From Pyrenochaeta sp. MPI-SDFR-AT-0127 (lineage: Eukaryota > Ascomycota > Dothideomycetes > Pleosporales > Cucurbitariaceae): a stretch of 64,000 nt of DNA. The notes under the pieces are model-generated. The model was not told the origin of the DNA, ran no database searches, and was given only the letters and a program-made list of their open reading frames with translations. Shown here piece after piece: positions 45,241-57,229 of this stretch. The translations under genes and the position numbers were made by a program. The stretch's first letter is position 1. Each line of letters opens with the position of its first letter. The stretch covers positions 20,044 through 84,043 of the forward strand of contig JAGTJM010000098.1 in assembly GCA_020747015.1 (NCBI GenBank). The letters run 5' to 3'.

Positions 45241-46150
45241 ATAACTATACTAAATTATAAATTTACTAGATTATACTAAAGTAAAAAGAATTTAAAGATA
45301 TAATAGAAAATTATAATATAGATTTAATTTAGTTAAGAAATAATACTATCTAAGAAAATAATCTTTCTTAGGTCTAAGTCTATATAACTTATCTAGTCTT
45401 AATCTCTCTTATTTATTCTATAGTTTTTATTTTTTTATTTCTTTAATTCTATATTATAATAATCTTAGTATATAACTCTATTCTCTAATAGATATAAAAG
45501 TCTAAGGTTATTTATTTCTTAATTCTAAAATTATATCTTCTATTTTTATAGTACTTTAATAACCTATCTAAAAGCTATTCTATTAGATTATAGTCTAAGG
45601 CTTTAAAAATTAGATATCTTCTAGTATTATTTACTATATTTATTTATATTTAAAGATTAATAGATATAAAATCTATAATTACCTCTTTATTATCCTTAAC
45701 CTAGGCGCTTAGGATTATATTATAGGCCTCTAATAACTAAAATATTTTAAGATTCTACCTAATATAAATTACTTATAAATAGTATAGCCTAAATAATATT
45801 CTATATCTTATAATCTAATACCTCTAATCCTAATATAGCTCTATCCTACTATACTAACTAAGTAGGTAGAGTTAGATATCTAATAATAAGATACTTTATA
45901 GAATAAGAAGAAGTATTAGAAAAATAATAGCCTTTACTTACTATATTAGATTAGAGGTATACTTAAGCTACTCTCTATAAGGTATCTAGTTATTCTTCTA
46001 AAATCTATACTAATCCTCCTCTAAAAGTCTACTAATCTATAACCTATTCTCTAGATTACTCTAATTTTAGCTAATACTTTCTATTTTAATCTAAAAAGAC
46101 TAAAAAATAAGTTCTTTATTATAAATCTATATAAAATTAATTAATTACTC
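45241..46150 (+). mobile_element. RIP-mutated internal fragment of gypsy family A
   Basis: The reverse complement matches about 21235-22150 of the intact element (pol start and gag end) with dense C-to-T and G-to-A changes and loss of nearly all CpG too. It is oriented opposite to the intact copy and is cut at both ends, by the copia LTR on the left and the gypsy B LTR on the right. Confidence 0.85.
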
Positions 46151-46159
46151 TAAGATATT

Positions 46160-46340
46160 TATTAGGACCTTAGTATACTTATAGACGATTATATAACTAT
46201 TATTAGAAGAAATAGATATATTATAGTAAGAGTTAGATAAATTATTACCTAATTCTTAGGAGAGTAGCTACTCTACTTATAGGAGGTACCCTCTAGCCTA
46301 GATTAGCTTAAGAGGGCGTACCTTAGTATAGTTCCTAATA
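46160..46340 (-). repeat. 3' LTR of gypsy B
   Basis: About 181 bases from TATTAGG to CCTAATA, a 7-base inverted pair that would be TGTTAGG and CCTAACA before RIP. The first 100 or so bases match 54534 onward; after that the two copies differ. Confidence 0.65.
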
Positions 46341-46849
46341 ATACCTTTCTTTTTAGAGCTACTTAATCTAAGTAGCTAGTATACTAGATATAATATACTA
46401 TTATATATTATAATAGGCTACTATAGCTTAGACTAGGATATATAGCTTTAGTACTAGTTAGATTAAGTAAAAAGATAAGTATACCTAAAATTCCCTCTTA
46501 CTTTAGGTTTTCCTTATCTTTACCTCTTAATCTCTTTTATCTAAAGATTTTAGAATCTCCTAGAAGTAAGTAGTTAACTAAGCTATTAGAGTAATATAAA
46601 GAAGATCTTCCTAGCTAATCTAGTCTATTACTTCTCTATTCTACTACCTTAATTTAGTAAGTTTTTAAAATTTTCTAATTTTAAGAGTAGCCTATTTTAG
46701 ACTAGAGAGCCTTATTCTAATATAATTTTAGTACTAACTAGGTCTAGAAACTACCTTTAATACTTTATTAGTCTTACTAACCTATTTATATCTTAGTTTA
46801 GCCTAGTCTACTCTATTCTAGCCTATAATAGATAATAATACTATTAGAA

Positions 46850-47530
46850 ATAATATTATAGAAAATAGAGTCTATACCTACTATATCTATACCTACTACT
46901 TAGCTACTTTTAGTATAGAGAAGTATAAGTTCTTTAGCTATATAAGTTATATTATACTAGTCTCTAGTAATAGTACTAAGATACTATATAATCTCTAAGT
47001 TACTAATAATAATAAAGATAACTCCTATACTTATAAATACTATCTAAAGTACTTCTTATAGAATACTAACTATTATACTATAAGTATTTACTCTAATTTA
47101 GAATAAAATAGCCTATTTTAGCCTATTCTAATCTATTCTTAGCCTTATAATAATATTTTAAGTAACCTTAATAAGATTTAGAAGATTCTAGATAATATTA
47201 AGTTTAGTAAAATTAAGAAGGTCTCTAACTCTACTTATAAACTTCTTCTAGCCTTAGTAAAAGCCTTTAAGACTAGTAGTACTACTCTAGTAGCTATAGT
47301 AGCTAAGATCTCTAAATATCTTAACTAGTATTACCTACTAGATAGTAATAAGGTTTTTAATAGTAGTCTAATACTTAGTAGACTCTACTAATCTTTATTT
47401 ATTATCTTATTTTAGTAAGTAGTTTCTTTTAGCCTCCTAGGCCTTAGAATAGACTAATCTAGCCTATTCTAGTATAGATTATAGCTAACTATATAGAAAT
47501 AGCTACCTTATTCTTTATACTATATACCTT
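46850..47530 (+). pseudogene. Degraded antisense frame between gypsy B pol and 3' LTR
   Basis: Plus-strand reading with RIP-type stops ignored gives long frames convergent with pol. Near 47038-47085 the pattern KYYLKYFLxNTNYY has Tyr codons (TAC/TAT) where RIP would turn Cys codons, and so could be C-x2-C-x6-C. A helical Leu/Lys/Ile-rich segment follows (NLNKIQKILDNIKF, then LLALVKAFK). The placement equals that of the antisense gene in gypsy A and C. Identity is weak because most informative bases are lost. Confidence 0.3.
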
Positions 47531-47926
47531 ACCCTCTATAATAGTACTCTTAGCTCTAATAAGGATTTTTAGATACTTCTATATCTAGCTACCTACTAGT
47601 ATAATAAGAAGACTACTACTACTAAAAATAAGGTAAGTAAGTACCTACTTAAGACTACTATACTAGAAGAGGTTAAGAAGAATACTAAGAACTCTAGTAT
47701 ATTTACTAAAAAGATATTATAACCTAATATAGGCTAGAATACTCTATACTAATAGAGATAGACTAAATATACTTTTATAAATAACTAGTATTAGAAGAAT
47801 AAGGCTTAGTATACTAAGCTAAGTATTAAGATCTCTAAGCTAGAGTCTAAGTATACCTCTACTCCTTCTAGATAGAAGAGATACTTTACTAAGTATATTA
47901 AGAAGCTTAATACTTAGTATAATACT

Positions 47927-48324
47927 TAGGCTGGTTAGGTGGGTATACCCCCTAATCTTTCTTTTATTTATTCCTCTATCAATACTAGTCCAAATTAGGT
48001 AAATTTTAGTTTATTTTATAGCTATTAGCTAGATCTATAAATCTAGAATTTTAATTACGTAATATATCTTTTATTACGTCAGTTATTTTAATACCCATTT
48101 TTCGATACCCACTTAATTAGGCCACCAGTACCCACGCTTTAAAACCTTAATAACTTACGTAATTATTTTTTTAAAAAGAAATTTTATATATAAAAGTTAT
48201 AGATATAGATTAGATCTATAAAATAAGCTAAAAGTTATTAAATTACGTTATAATCTAGGAAAGTTATAGCTAAAATAAGAGGTAACCCGCGGGGTAACCC
48301 AACCCCTACCCATCGGCCACCCTA
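47927..48324 (-). mobile_element. 398-base hAT-like MITE, copy 2
   Basis: Reverse complement of 7500-7897 at the same length with few differences. It is flanked by a perfect 8-base duplication ATAATACT (47919-47926 and 48325-48332). The surrounding gypsy B sequence has almost no CpG, CpA or TpG, while the MITE keeps words such as CCATCGGCCACC and CCACCAGTACCCACG. It inserted after or escaped the mutation of its host. Confidence 0.92.
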
Positions 48325-51300
48325 ATAATACTATCCTCTCTTATTAAGAGTTAGTAGCTTCTAATATATATACTTTAGGCTATTATAGGCTATTTAGGTA
48401 TAGTTTAGTAAGTATAGTCTATTTTAGGCTCTTTTAAGTCTTTACTAGTATATTTTAGTAGAATCTAGTTAGTATAGCTATTTTAGGGCTCTATTAGACT
48501 ATTCTAGCCTATTTTAGTCTATTTAGTTAAATATTTTATAGATTTTTTTTCTCTTTCTCCTTAAGGATAAATATACCTTAGCTCTTATAGCCTTTTTAAA
48601 AGGAATAGAATTTACTTACTTCTTTAAGACCTTAAGTCTACCTTCTATATATATAACTACTATACTATCTATAAAGAAAAAGAAGTAATTAACTTAGTCT
48701 AGACTACTTTAGACTATAGAAAGATAGATATAGTATATATAGGTTACCCTAAGCTATAATAAGCTAGTCTAGTACGCCTAGAGCTAGTATAGAGTAACCT
48801 AAGTTATATTTAGTTATTTTAGGCCTATATAGTTAAGGTATAATATAGGAGAACTATAGTACTATTAAGTATTCTAAAACCTTATAAGAAAACTAGGTAA
48901 AGATTTACTTAGGTTACTCCTACTAATATTTATATCTTCTTACTCTTCTTCTTTTTAGAAGGTTAACTTTAATACTTTCTTAATTCTATTAGTTTTAGAA
49001 TATATTTTAGTTATATACTATATTTAGTCTAAAACTATTTTAGTATATTAGCTAAGATATTAGGCCCTAGTTCCTAGGAGTTTTCCTCCTTAGGGTATCT
49101 AGACTATTTAATTAAGTATTCTTACTAGTCTTACTTATTCTATCTTCTTTAGATAATTTCTTTTACTTTATAGATATTATTACTAAATTCCTATAAGATA
49201 TCTATAATTAGAGTTTCTAAGTATAGTATCTAGTCTTTCTTATTATATAGCTTAATAGTAAGGTATAGAATACTAGATATATACTTTTTAGGCCTAGTAT
49301 ATTTACTCTAAATATAGATAGCCTAATTTAGACTAGAATATATTTAGGTCCTAAGTATCTTTAGTCTAACTTTTTCTTTAGTCTTAATAAGTAAATATAC
49401 CTATTAGAAACTATAATCTAGTTACCTACTTTAAAACTTATTTAGGCTCTTTTCTTATCTATATATATCTTTTACTAGATATTTATAGTAATAATCTTCT
49501 TTCTATATTCTTACTAAAGAGTAATTATAGTTATAGTAACTCTTATTTTTAGAGGGGATTCTCCCTCTCTAAAGAGTATACTAGACTAGTTTATACTATA
49601 GGAGTCTATCCTATAGTAGACTTAGAAGAGAATAGTTTATATAGTTATATATAGGCTATTATTATATATAAACTCTACTACTATAATCTAGAGTACCTAG
49701 TTATCTTATTCTAGACTATAATAGTACTAAAGGTACTACTCTAGTATTTAGTTCTATCTCTCTATCTACCTATCTATTTATAGATAGTATATAGATATTA
49801 AAACTCTTTATAAGTTTAGATAGTACTAGAAAATATTCTAGTACTTTATATTTATTAAGAGTCTCTAATCTAAAATAATCCTCTTAGGAACTCTATATAG
49901 ATATCTATACCTAAGCTAAGTTAGTACTATCCTAATTACCTCTTACTAGGATATAATAGACTATTTTAGTTAATCTATAAATAACTATAAGTATAGTATT
50001 ATAAACTTAGCTACTATAGTAGCTTAGAGGAAATTCTATAATAAAGTCTATTATTACCTCCTACTATACCTAAGTTAGAGAAAGAAAAGACTTAAGAGGG
50101 CTATATAGCTAGTATCTTACTAGCGTAGCCTTTTTATATAGTAAGTATTCCTTATAGTACTCTATTACCTTCTTTCTTATCCTCTTCTATATATATTAGT
50201 ATTAGAGCTTCTCTAATATTCTTCTTATCCTAAAATAGCTTATAAGGGGGTTATTATAGTATTCTCTAAAAGTATTTACTTTTTACTTAGTTATTATAAG
50301 TTCTTATAGATATCTAAGTATCTTATTAGACTCTTTTAGACCTTTTTAAGGCTTTTTAAGCTCTAACTTACTAAAGGAACTCTTTAAGTCTTCTTCTATA
50401 ATCTTTTACTCCTCTATATTCTATAGTTCTTAATTTTGCTTCTTATTAACCTATTAGAACTTACTAAGTACCTTTATAATAAGGTATTAGGCTTTTATCT
50501 TATTAGTTTATCTTATTAGTTAACTATATTAAGATAGTAGATACTAAGAATTTATCTCTACTCTTCTTTATTAAAAGGTCTCTTAAGAGCTATATAAAAG
50601 CCTTATTATATTTCTATACCTTAGCTATATAGTTAGGCCTTTATAAGGGCCTATCTACTAGGTTACTAGCCCTAGACTAATAGTTTAGGATAAAATTATA
50701 CTTAGTAAGAGTAAGGTATAACTAGACTTATCTATAGCTTAGGATTTTAGTTTCTATAAACTATTTAAGATTCTAGTAATCTATTAGAATTTTAAATAGA
50801 ATACTATCTAAATAATAGTACTAATACTCTAAGCTCTTAACTATTATAAGTAGTTCTTAGTTATAAATATTATAGTTATACTCTACTTAGATAAACTTAT
50901 ATAAATAGAAGTTAATTAGTCTCTATTAAAGTATTCTAGCTCTTTCTAAAACTAATTAGCTTAGGATCTTTAGGATTATACTTTCTAAAGTATTAATCTC
51001 TACTTTTATCTTTTTATCTCTTTTAAAATAAGTAAAGATTAGAATTTTTAGAAATATATTCTTTAGTTTCTAAAAAATCTTATACTTTCCTAGCCTATAT
51101 CTAGGTATTAGCTCTCCTCTTTTTATATTATAAGGCTACCTCTAGCTATTTTTAGCTATTTTTAGATTAGTTTAGTTAAAGATAGAGTAATTTTAGAAAA
51201 CCTAGTAATAAAATAGTAGTAGTAATTTATAAAGTCTATAAATACCTTAATATTATATACTATATATAGTTATAGCTAGTTATAAATTATAGTAATTCTT

Positions 51301-51579
51301 TCTAAGTTAATACTAACCTCTTTAGGTATAATAATATATCTTAGGTACTTTATATATTAGGTATATTACTTATACTTATCTAAGTAAATATATAGCCTAG
51401 ATTAATATAACCTCTATAATACCTCTTTTATATATACTTTATACTCCTCTTTAGTATTAGAGAAGATTAGAATATTATCTAGATAGATAATATAGGATAT
51501 ATCTATAAGTCCTATTAATATCTAGTTAATATAGGCTTAAAACTAAGCTAGTATATTTATTAAGCTAAATAGTATTACT

Positions 51580-52166
51580 TGTAAAGTTTAGATACTTAAG
51601 GTACTTAAACTATCTAAGCTTATTTTCTTTATTTAATTACGTAAGCTATATTAGAGCTTAGGTAATAATATTTAGTAGGATTTACTCGCCTATAAATTCT
51701 GATTAGAATAGTATATAGTTTATTATTATAGCGTTAGTATTAAGCGAGTTATTAAGGAAAAGGTTAAGACCTCGGTTAAGGTTATCCTTAAGGATAAGGT
51801 TATCCTTAGGTCTTCGACCTGGATATTATTAACCTTAGGAAGACCTAAGGTTATAGTTAGGCTATAGTTAGCCTTAGAGGATAAAGTTAGCCTAAAGGAA
51901 ATAGTTAGCCTATAGTTAGGCTAAAGATATCCGTAAGAAGGAGGAAGAATCTATCTATAAGTAGAAGCCTATCCCTCCTACTTATCCTGTACCTAGCAAC
52001 GAATCTATTATATCCTACCTACCTTTTATCTATCTAAGATATTATTCTACTTATATAAGTAATCTTTATTTATCCTAACAGCTAAGCCGCTGCTAGCCTA
52101 TCTAGGTCACTAGGCTATTTTTATTATTAAAGAAAGTTATCTCCTCCTCTCCCTACTTTCTTTATA
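51580..52166. repeat. 587-base solo LTR inserted in gypsy B RT
   Basis: Starts TGTAAAG and ends CTTTATA (CTTTACA before RIP), with a 5-base duplication TTACT at 51575-51579 and 52167-52171. It breaks the gypsy B RT region, whose parallel in gypsy C is continuous near 61440. It holds internal short repeats (AAGGTTATCC and GGATAAGG around 51765-51815; GTTAGCCT and AGGCTAA around 51850-51930) and keeps more CpG and TpG than its host. Its parent family is not otherwise seen here. Confidence 0.8.
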
Positions 52167-54533
52167 TTACTATATACTTAAAATAGCTATACTATATATA
52201 GAAAGTAGTCTTCTACTTATCCTCTTCTATAATATAAATTCTATAGTATATATCTCTTATATTAAGTTTTATAAAATACTTAGCTTAAGTAAAGTACTCT
52301 AAGAATTCTATAATTAAGAGTAAAGAGTACGAGTTCTTTACTATTATCTTATTAAGGTCTTAATAATCTATATATAGCCTAAGACTACTATTCTTCTTCT
52401 TTAAGAAGAGGATAGAAACCTTAGCTAAAGACTTTAAATACCTAATCTATCCTCTAGCTATATACTTAGCTAGATACTTCTATAATATCTCTAACTTAGT
52501 ACTTAAGAGGTTATAGAATAGTTAGTAAGAGGAGATACTCTCTAGTATTAAGGTAATAGCTAGATTATATTAACTATACTTAGTAAAGGTTTTTAAGTCC
52601 TCTTTTAAGCTAATATCTATAAACTTAGTATACTATAAGAATAGAGAGCCTAATTTAGATTTCTTTATCCTACTATAGCCTATAGAGTTAATAAGGTATA
52701 TATATATATTTATAGTAGGATTATATATACTTTTCTTAAACTAATCTATATCTTCTATAGCTATTTTCTTAAACCCTACTATACTATAGGCCTTAGTTCT
52801 CTAGAATAATATATACTAAATTAGGTAGTTTATCTTTAGATTAGATTAATCTATCTATAGTAGCCTTAGGTATATTTAGTACTTTATAAGGTCTACTACT
52901 ATAAAGAGAATATTCTAGATTTCTATATATCTATATATATTAGTAATAATTATATCTATTATAGTAGTACTATATACTATTAATTTTCTCCTATCTACTT
53001 CTTCTACTAATAGCTTTAGGAGAGGATTAATATAGAGGTTCTATTCCTTTACTAGTACTACTAATAATAGATTTAATTAAGAACTCTTATTAATTATAGC
53101 CTTAATTAGCTTAGAGGATTATACTATTACTCTAATAGTAAGAAGAGATACTTACTTTAAGTATATAGCCTTCTAAAGTATACTAAGGTTCTTATTTTCT
53201 AAAAAGAGATTTATATAAATAGTAAGATAGGACTTTAACTCTTCTACCTCTTCTCTTTTCTCTCTTTAGTATTTTAGGTACCTAGCTTTTCCTTTAGGAG
53301 ATTAAGATAGTTTAGCCTAATATAACTAGCTTCTTTATACCTAAAGTAGGCTATAGAGTACTTACTAATCTTAGTACTACTCTATTTATACTAATATATA
53401 CTATTCTAGTCTATATTAGGCCTCTTAGTAGCTTTTAAAGAGTCTACTAGTTCCTTAGACTTATTTACCTTCTTTTTAGGTAGTTTTAAGTCTTTTTAGC
53501 TAAAGAGTCTTTTATCTACTTAGTATATATTCTCTACTAGAAGATTATATTTATATATTCCTCTACTAGAGGTACTATATTATAATAATCTATTAGGAGG
53601 AGAAAGAAGTTTTTTTAGATATTATTCTATAAGGTAGTAATAAACTCTAATACTATTAGCTCTAGGAATTATATTATTCTTAACTCTTCTTAGAATAGTC
53701 TTATATAATCTAATAAATCTATTAGTAACTAATTCTAGTATTAATATATATATTTTAGTATATTATATACTTATTACTTCTACTCTAAGAGTATCTCTAG
53801 GGTATTAAGTATTACTATTAATAGAGTAGGCTATATAGGCTTCTAGTTTACTAAGCTTAACTCTTCTATAATATAATAGACTTTCTATAGTATTTTTAGT
53901 AGTTCTAAGATATATATTAAGCTAAAGTTAATCTTCTACTATTCTTAGATAAAGTTTAGTAGAGACCTTAGGAAGAATAACTTATAGTTATACTCCTATT
54001 AGTTATACTCTATATAGTTCTTCTTTATATATACCTATAGGGCTCTAGGTAAGGTAGACCTACTAATAAGATAGTAGGTAGCGTTATTACTACTATTAGT
54101 ATACTTCTAATAGCTAAGACTACTATTATATTACCTACCTTATATCGCGCCTAGATACTCCTTAAGTATTCTAGCTCTTACTACTTATAGGCTTCGCTAA
54201 GCTATTCGCGTAAGGCTACTAGCTCTTTATCTATTTTAGACCTTCCTAGGCTAATCTAGCCTAAGGTAGGCTATTACCTCTTAGGAGGGCGTATAGGCGA
54301 CCCTATTAGGTATTTACTTAATCTTATTATCTTCCCTTTAGGTTAATAATCCTATTAGCCTACTAGCTTCTTATAATAGGGTATTTAGAGCCTAGGTAGT
54401 TCTAGTATACTCTATTAGTATAGGGGCCTGTAGGTCCTAGGCTTCTAGAGTAGGTATACGCCTAGAATAACTTAATTAGGTACTTATCTTAATTATAATC
54501 GCTATAGTAAGGAGTAATTTAAATATTAGGACC

Positions 54534-54640
54534 TTAGTATACTTATAAGGGATAATATAATTATTATTAGGAGGAATAGATATATTATAGTAAGAGTTAG
54601 ACGAATCGCTACCTTACCCCTAAGAGGGCGGTATTATAAT
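54534..54640 (-). repeat. 5' LTR region of gypsy B
   Basis: Begins TATTAGGACCTTAGTATACT, matching 46160 onward for about 100 bases and including GACGAATCGCTACC, a box shared with the family C LTR. The far boundary is not resolved. Confidence 0.55.
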
Positions 54641-54831
54641 TCTAGTTTTAGAAATAAGAACGTATCTAAGGGGAGCGCCCTAGACTAACTATAGATACTA
54701 CTATAGGCGCTAATACGAGATAAGGCCCTAGATACGTAACTACTCGCTAGGCTAAGGACGAGCGCTCGCTATACGCGTGATAAGTGCGATAAGCGCTTAC
54801 TATATACGCTATAAGCGCGATAAGCGTATTA

Positions 54832-56354
54832 TATATATAGATAAGAATAATATACCCTTATAGTATATTATAATTAACCTTAAGTTATTATTAAATACTA
54901 CTATTTAATACTTAGAACTACTTTAACCTCTTATCTATCTCTACTTACTCTAATCTAGAAGCTACTAAGAAAGGACTCCTTAGTAATACTAGCTACTTTA
55001 TATTATAGCTACTCTACTAAGGACCCTAAGCCCTTTTAATATTTTAATTACCCTTAAAATAAGTAATATTAAGATAGATATAGTAACCCCTAACTCTATA
55101 AGTATTACCTTAGGTAAGCTAAAAGGAAAAGCTCCCCTAACTTATAAGGGCGACTATAAAACCCTAAAGTTATAGCTACTTTAATATAATATCTACTTCT
55201 ATATTAATAGATACGTAGTAGATAATAATAAAGTAGTACTTATTACTACCTACCTTATAGGAGAAGTACTAGAATAGGTTAACCTATATATTATAAAATA
55301 TATAGACTATAATATAGAAGATAACGAAAATACTATAATATTTAAAAGCTAGGATAAGTTTAAAAAATAAATTAGTCTAGTATTTAGACTATAAATAGAG
55401 AAACTAATCGTAGAAAGAGGTATCTAGATACTATAATAAAAGACCTCTATAGCTAACTATACTAATAAGTTTTAATAATATACTACTATTATAGGATAGG
55501 ATAATAACGCGCTAAAACGTATATTCTAATAGGGCCTAAAACTATAGGTTTAAGAAGAACTTATACGCACTAGCGCTACTATTAATATACTAGATAACCT
55601 CGTAAAGGAAAGTATAAGGATTAATAATAGACTATTTAAACTAGAAATTAAGAAATAGAGTTATAGAAGGGGAAGCTACTAATCTAATAAGGGTAAATAA
55701 AGGGACTTTATTTACGTTAATTAAAATAACTATACTACTAGATATTATACTTCTAATAAACTAGAACCTATATACCTAGATAACGTAAATAAGGGTAAGG
55801 GCTAGAAGGTAAAATACTAGAAGATAGACATAGGAAAAAATAATAAGATATACTATAATTACGGGAAGGAAGGACACTTCGCTAGAAACTATAAGTAGAA
55901 GAATAAAGTTACCTAATAAATTAATATAATTAGTTAGGTTTAGGACTACTATATAAAGGAGTAGGAGATTATAGGACTAATAGACTATAATACTTAATAA
56001 AAAACGCTAGAAGCTATAAGTAATAATAAGATTATCCACCTATATAGAGATATACCCCTACTTATACTAGATAATAATAAAGAAAATATTCTACTAATAG
56101 AACTATACCTAGGGAATTAGGTTAATAGATATTAGAACTAAACCCTATATAAAGAAATAGACGCGATATTACTAGACTACTATTAGAGATAATAGGTTAT
56201 AGAAGATAGGACGATAATAGCGAAACTACCCTATAAACCTAGGGTAATATACGTATATACTAAGTATAGAAGAAGAAGGATATACTGCGAACCCTTATAG
56301 GAAATAGATAGATATCTAGGCTATATAGATAGGGATTAGATTTATAAAGGCTTC
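54832..56354 (+). mobile_element. RIP-mutated gypsy-type element family D: 5' LTR and gag
   Basis: An LTR-like segment (54832-55028, matched by the inverted copy at 15496) is followed on the plus strand by a degraded gag frame from about 55110. The frame contains a CCHC-type knuckle with Cys codons turned to Tyr (YYNYGKEGHFARNY, 55852-55893). It runs on to about 56350, where gypsy C interrupts it. The rest is outside the window or deleted. Assignment as gypsy rather than copia is by overall Gag character only. Confidence 0.65.
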
Positions 56355-56640
56355 TGTTAGGATAGTACCTATACTCCGATAGGTCCTATCCTAGAGGTAT
56401 ATGTTTATAGAGGGGCACTTTTAAGATAATAGAGGATAATAGGATTAGATTATAGTTAAGACGAATCGCTACCCTCTAGTAGGATTTAGAAGGGGTATAA
56501 GTACCCCTTTACCCCGCATATAGGCTATAATAGCCCGAGGTCCGATAATCTAGCCGGATATAGCCTGAACTAGCCCTGTCCCAGCCTATCGCGGGTAAAA
56601 TACAGCCCGCGCTGATTCCGTTAAGGTAGCTCGCCTAATA
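56355..56640 (-). repeat. 3' LTR of gypsy C
   Basis: 286 bases, TGTTAGG to CCTAATA. It matches 63877-64000 over the part in view. It carries GACGAATCGCTACC (56460-56473) and, on the minus strand, TATACCCC starting at 56499, 29 bases before AGCGATTC (56470-56463). Confidence 0.85.
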
Positions 56641-57229
56641 ATATCCCCCCTCTTAGATTAAGATATCCTCGTCTTACCCTAAGGTATATAGACGTCCCAC
56701 TAAGCCTTACTATACTAGGGTTTAACCGAAAACTCTAGAAGATAGGCGATAACGCCTGTAATTAGCCTATAATAAGCTAATTTAGGCTAATACTCCCCGA
56801 GACGTGTATGAGGTTTATAGAAAAATAAGGTAAAAGAGGCTTTTTTCTTATATTTACCGTGATTTCTAGGTAAGAGAGTACTAGTACTATTCTAGCGAGC
56901 TTAGACCCTAACTTAAAATAAGCCTCCTTAGTCTATCCTTCCTTTCCTCCACTTTAAAAAAGGCCCTAATTTAGCCTATTCTTAGTAAGTCTTAAACTCC
57001 TTCTTTTAAGCTAGTTTCCCTTATTCTACTCCTTATTTAAGCTAATTTATGCTATTATAGTATAGTATAGTATAGTTTAACCTAGTCTAGGGCGGTTTCC
57101 CCTAAATAAGCAGGAATTAAGGCTAACTAACCTAACTTAGAGTTAATACGCGATATTTGCCCATATTTCGACCTAATCTTACCTACTTTACCTATTTTTA
57201 AGCCGAATTACGCTAATTCGACCTATTTT

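Larger units (their letters stand above)
46160..54700 (-). mobile_element. RIP-mutated Ty3/gypsy element, family B
   Basis: LTR sequences beginning TATTAGGACCTTAG at 46160 and 54534 bracket gypsy pol remnants on the minus strand. RT has YLDNILIFS (expected YLDD) at about 51461-51495. RNase H and connection sequence lies at about 50700-51100, and integrase near 49690-49800. A purine run (AAAAAGAAAGG on the minus strand) precedes the 3' LTR at 46341-46355. Most CpG is lost as well as CpA/TpG, so it looks older or more heavily mutated than family C. It carries a MITE and a solo LTR. The right end is approximate because the right LTR diverges after about 100 bases. Confidence 0.75.
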
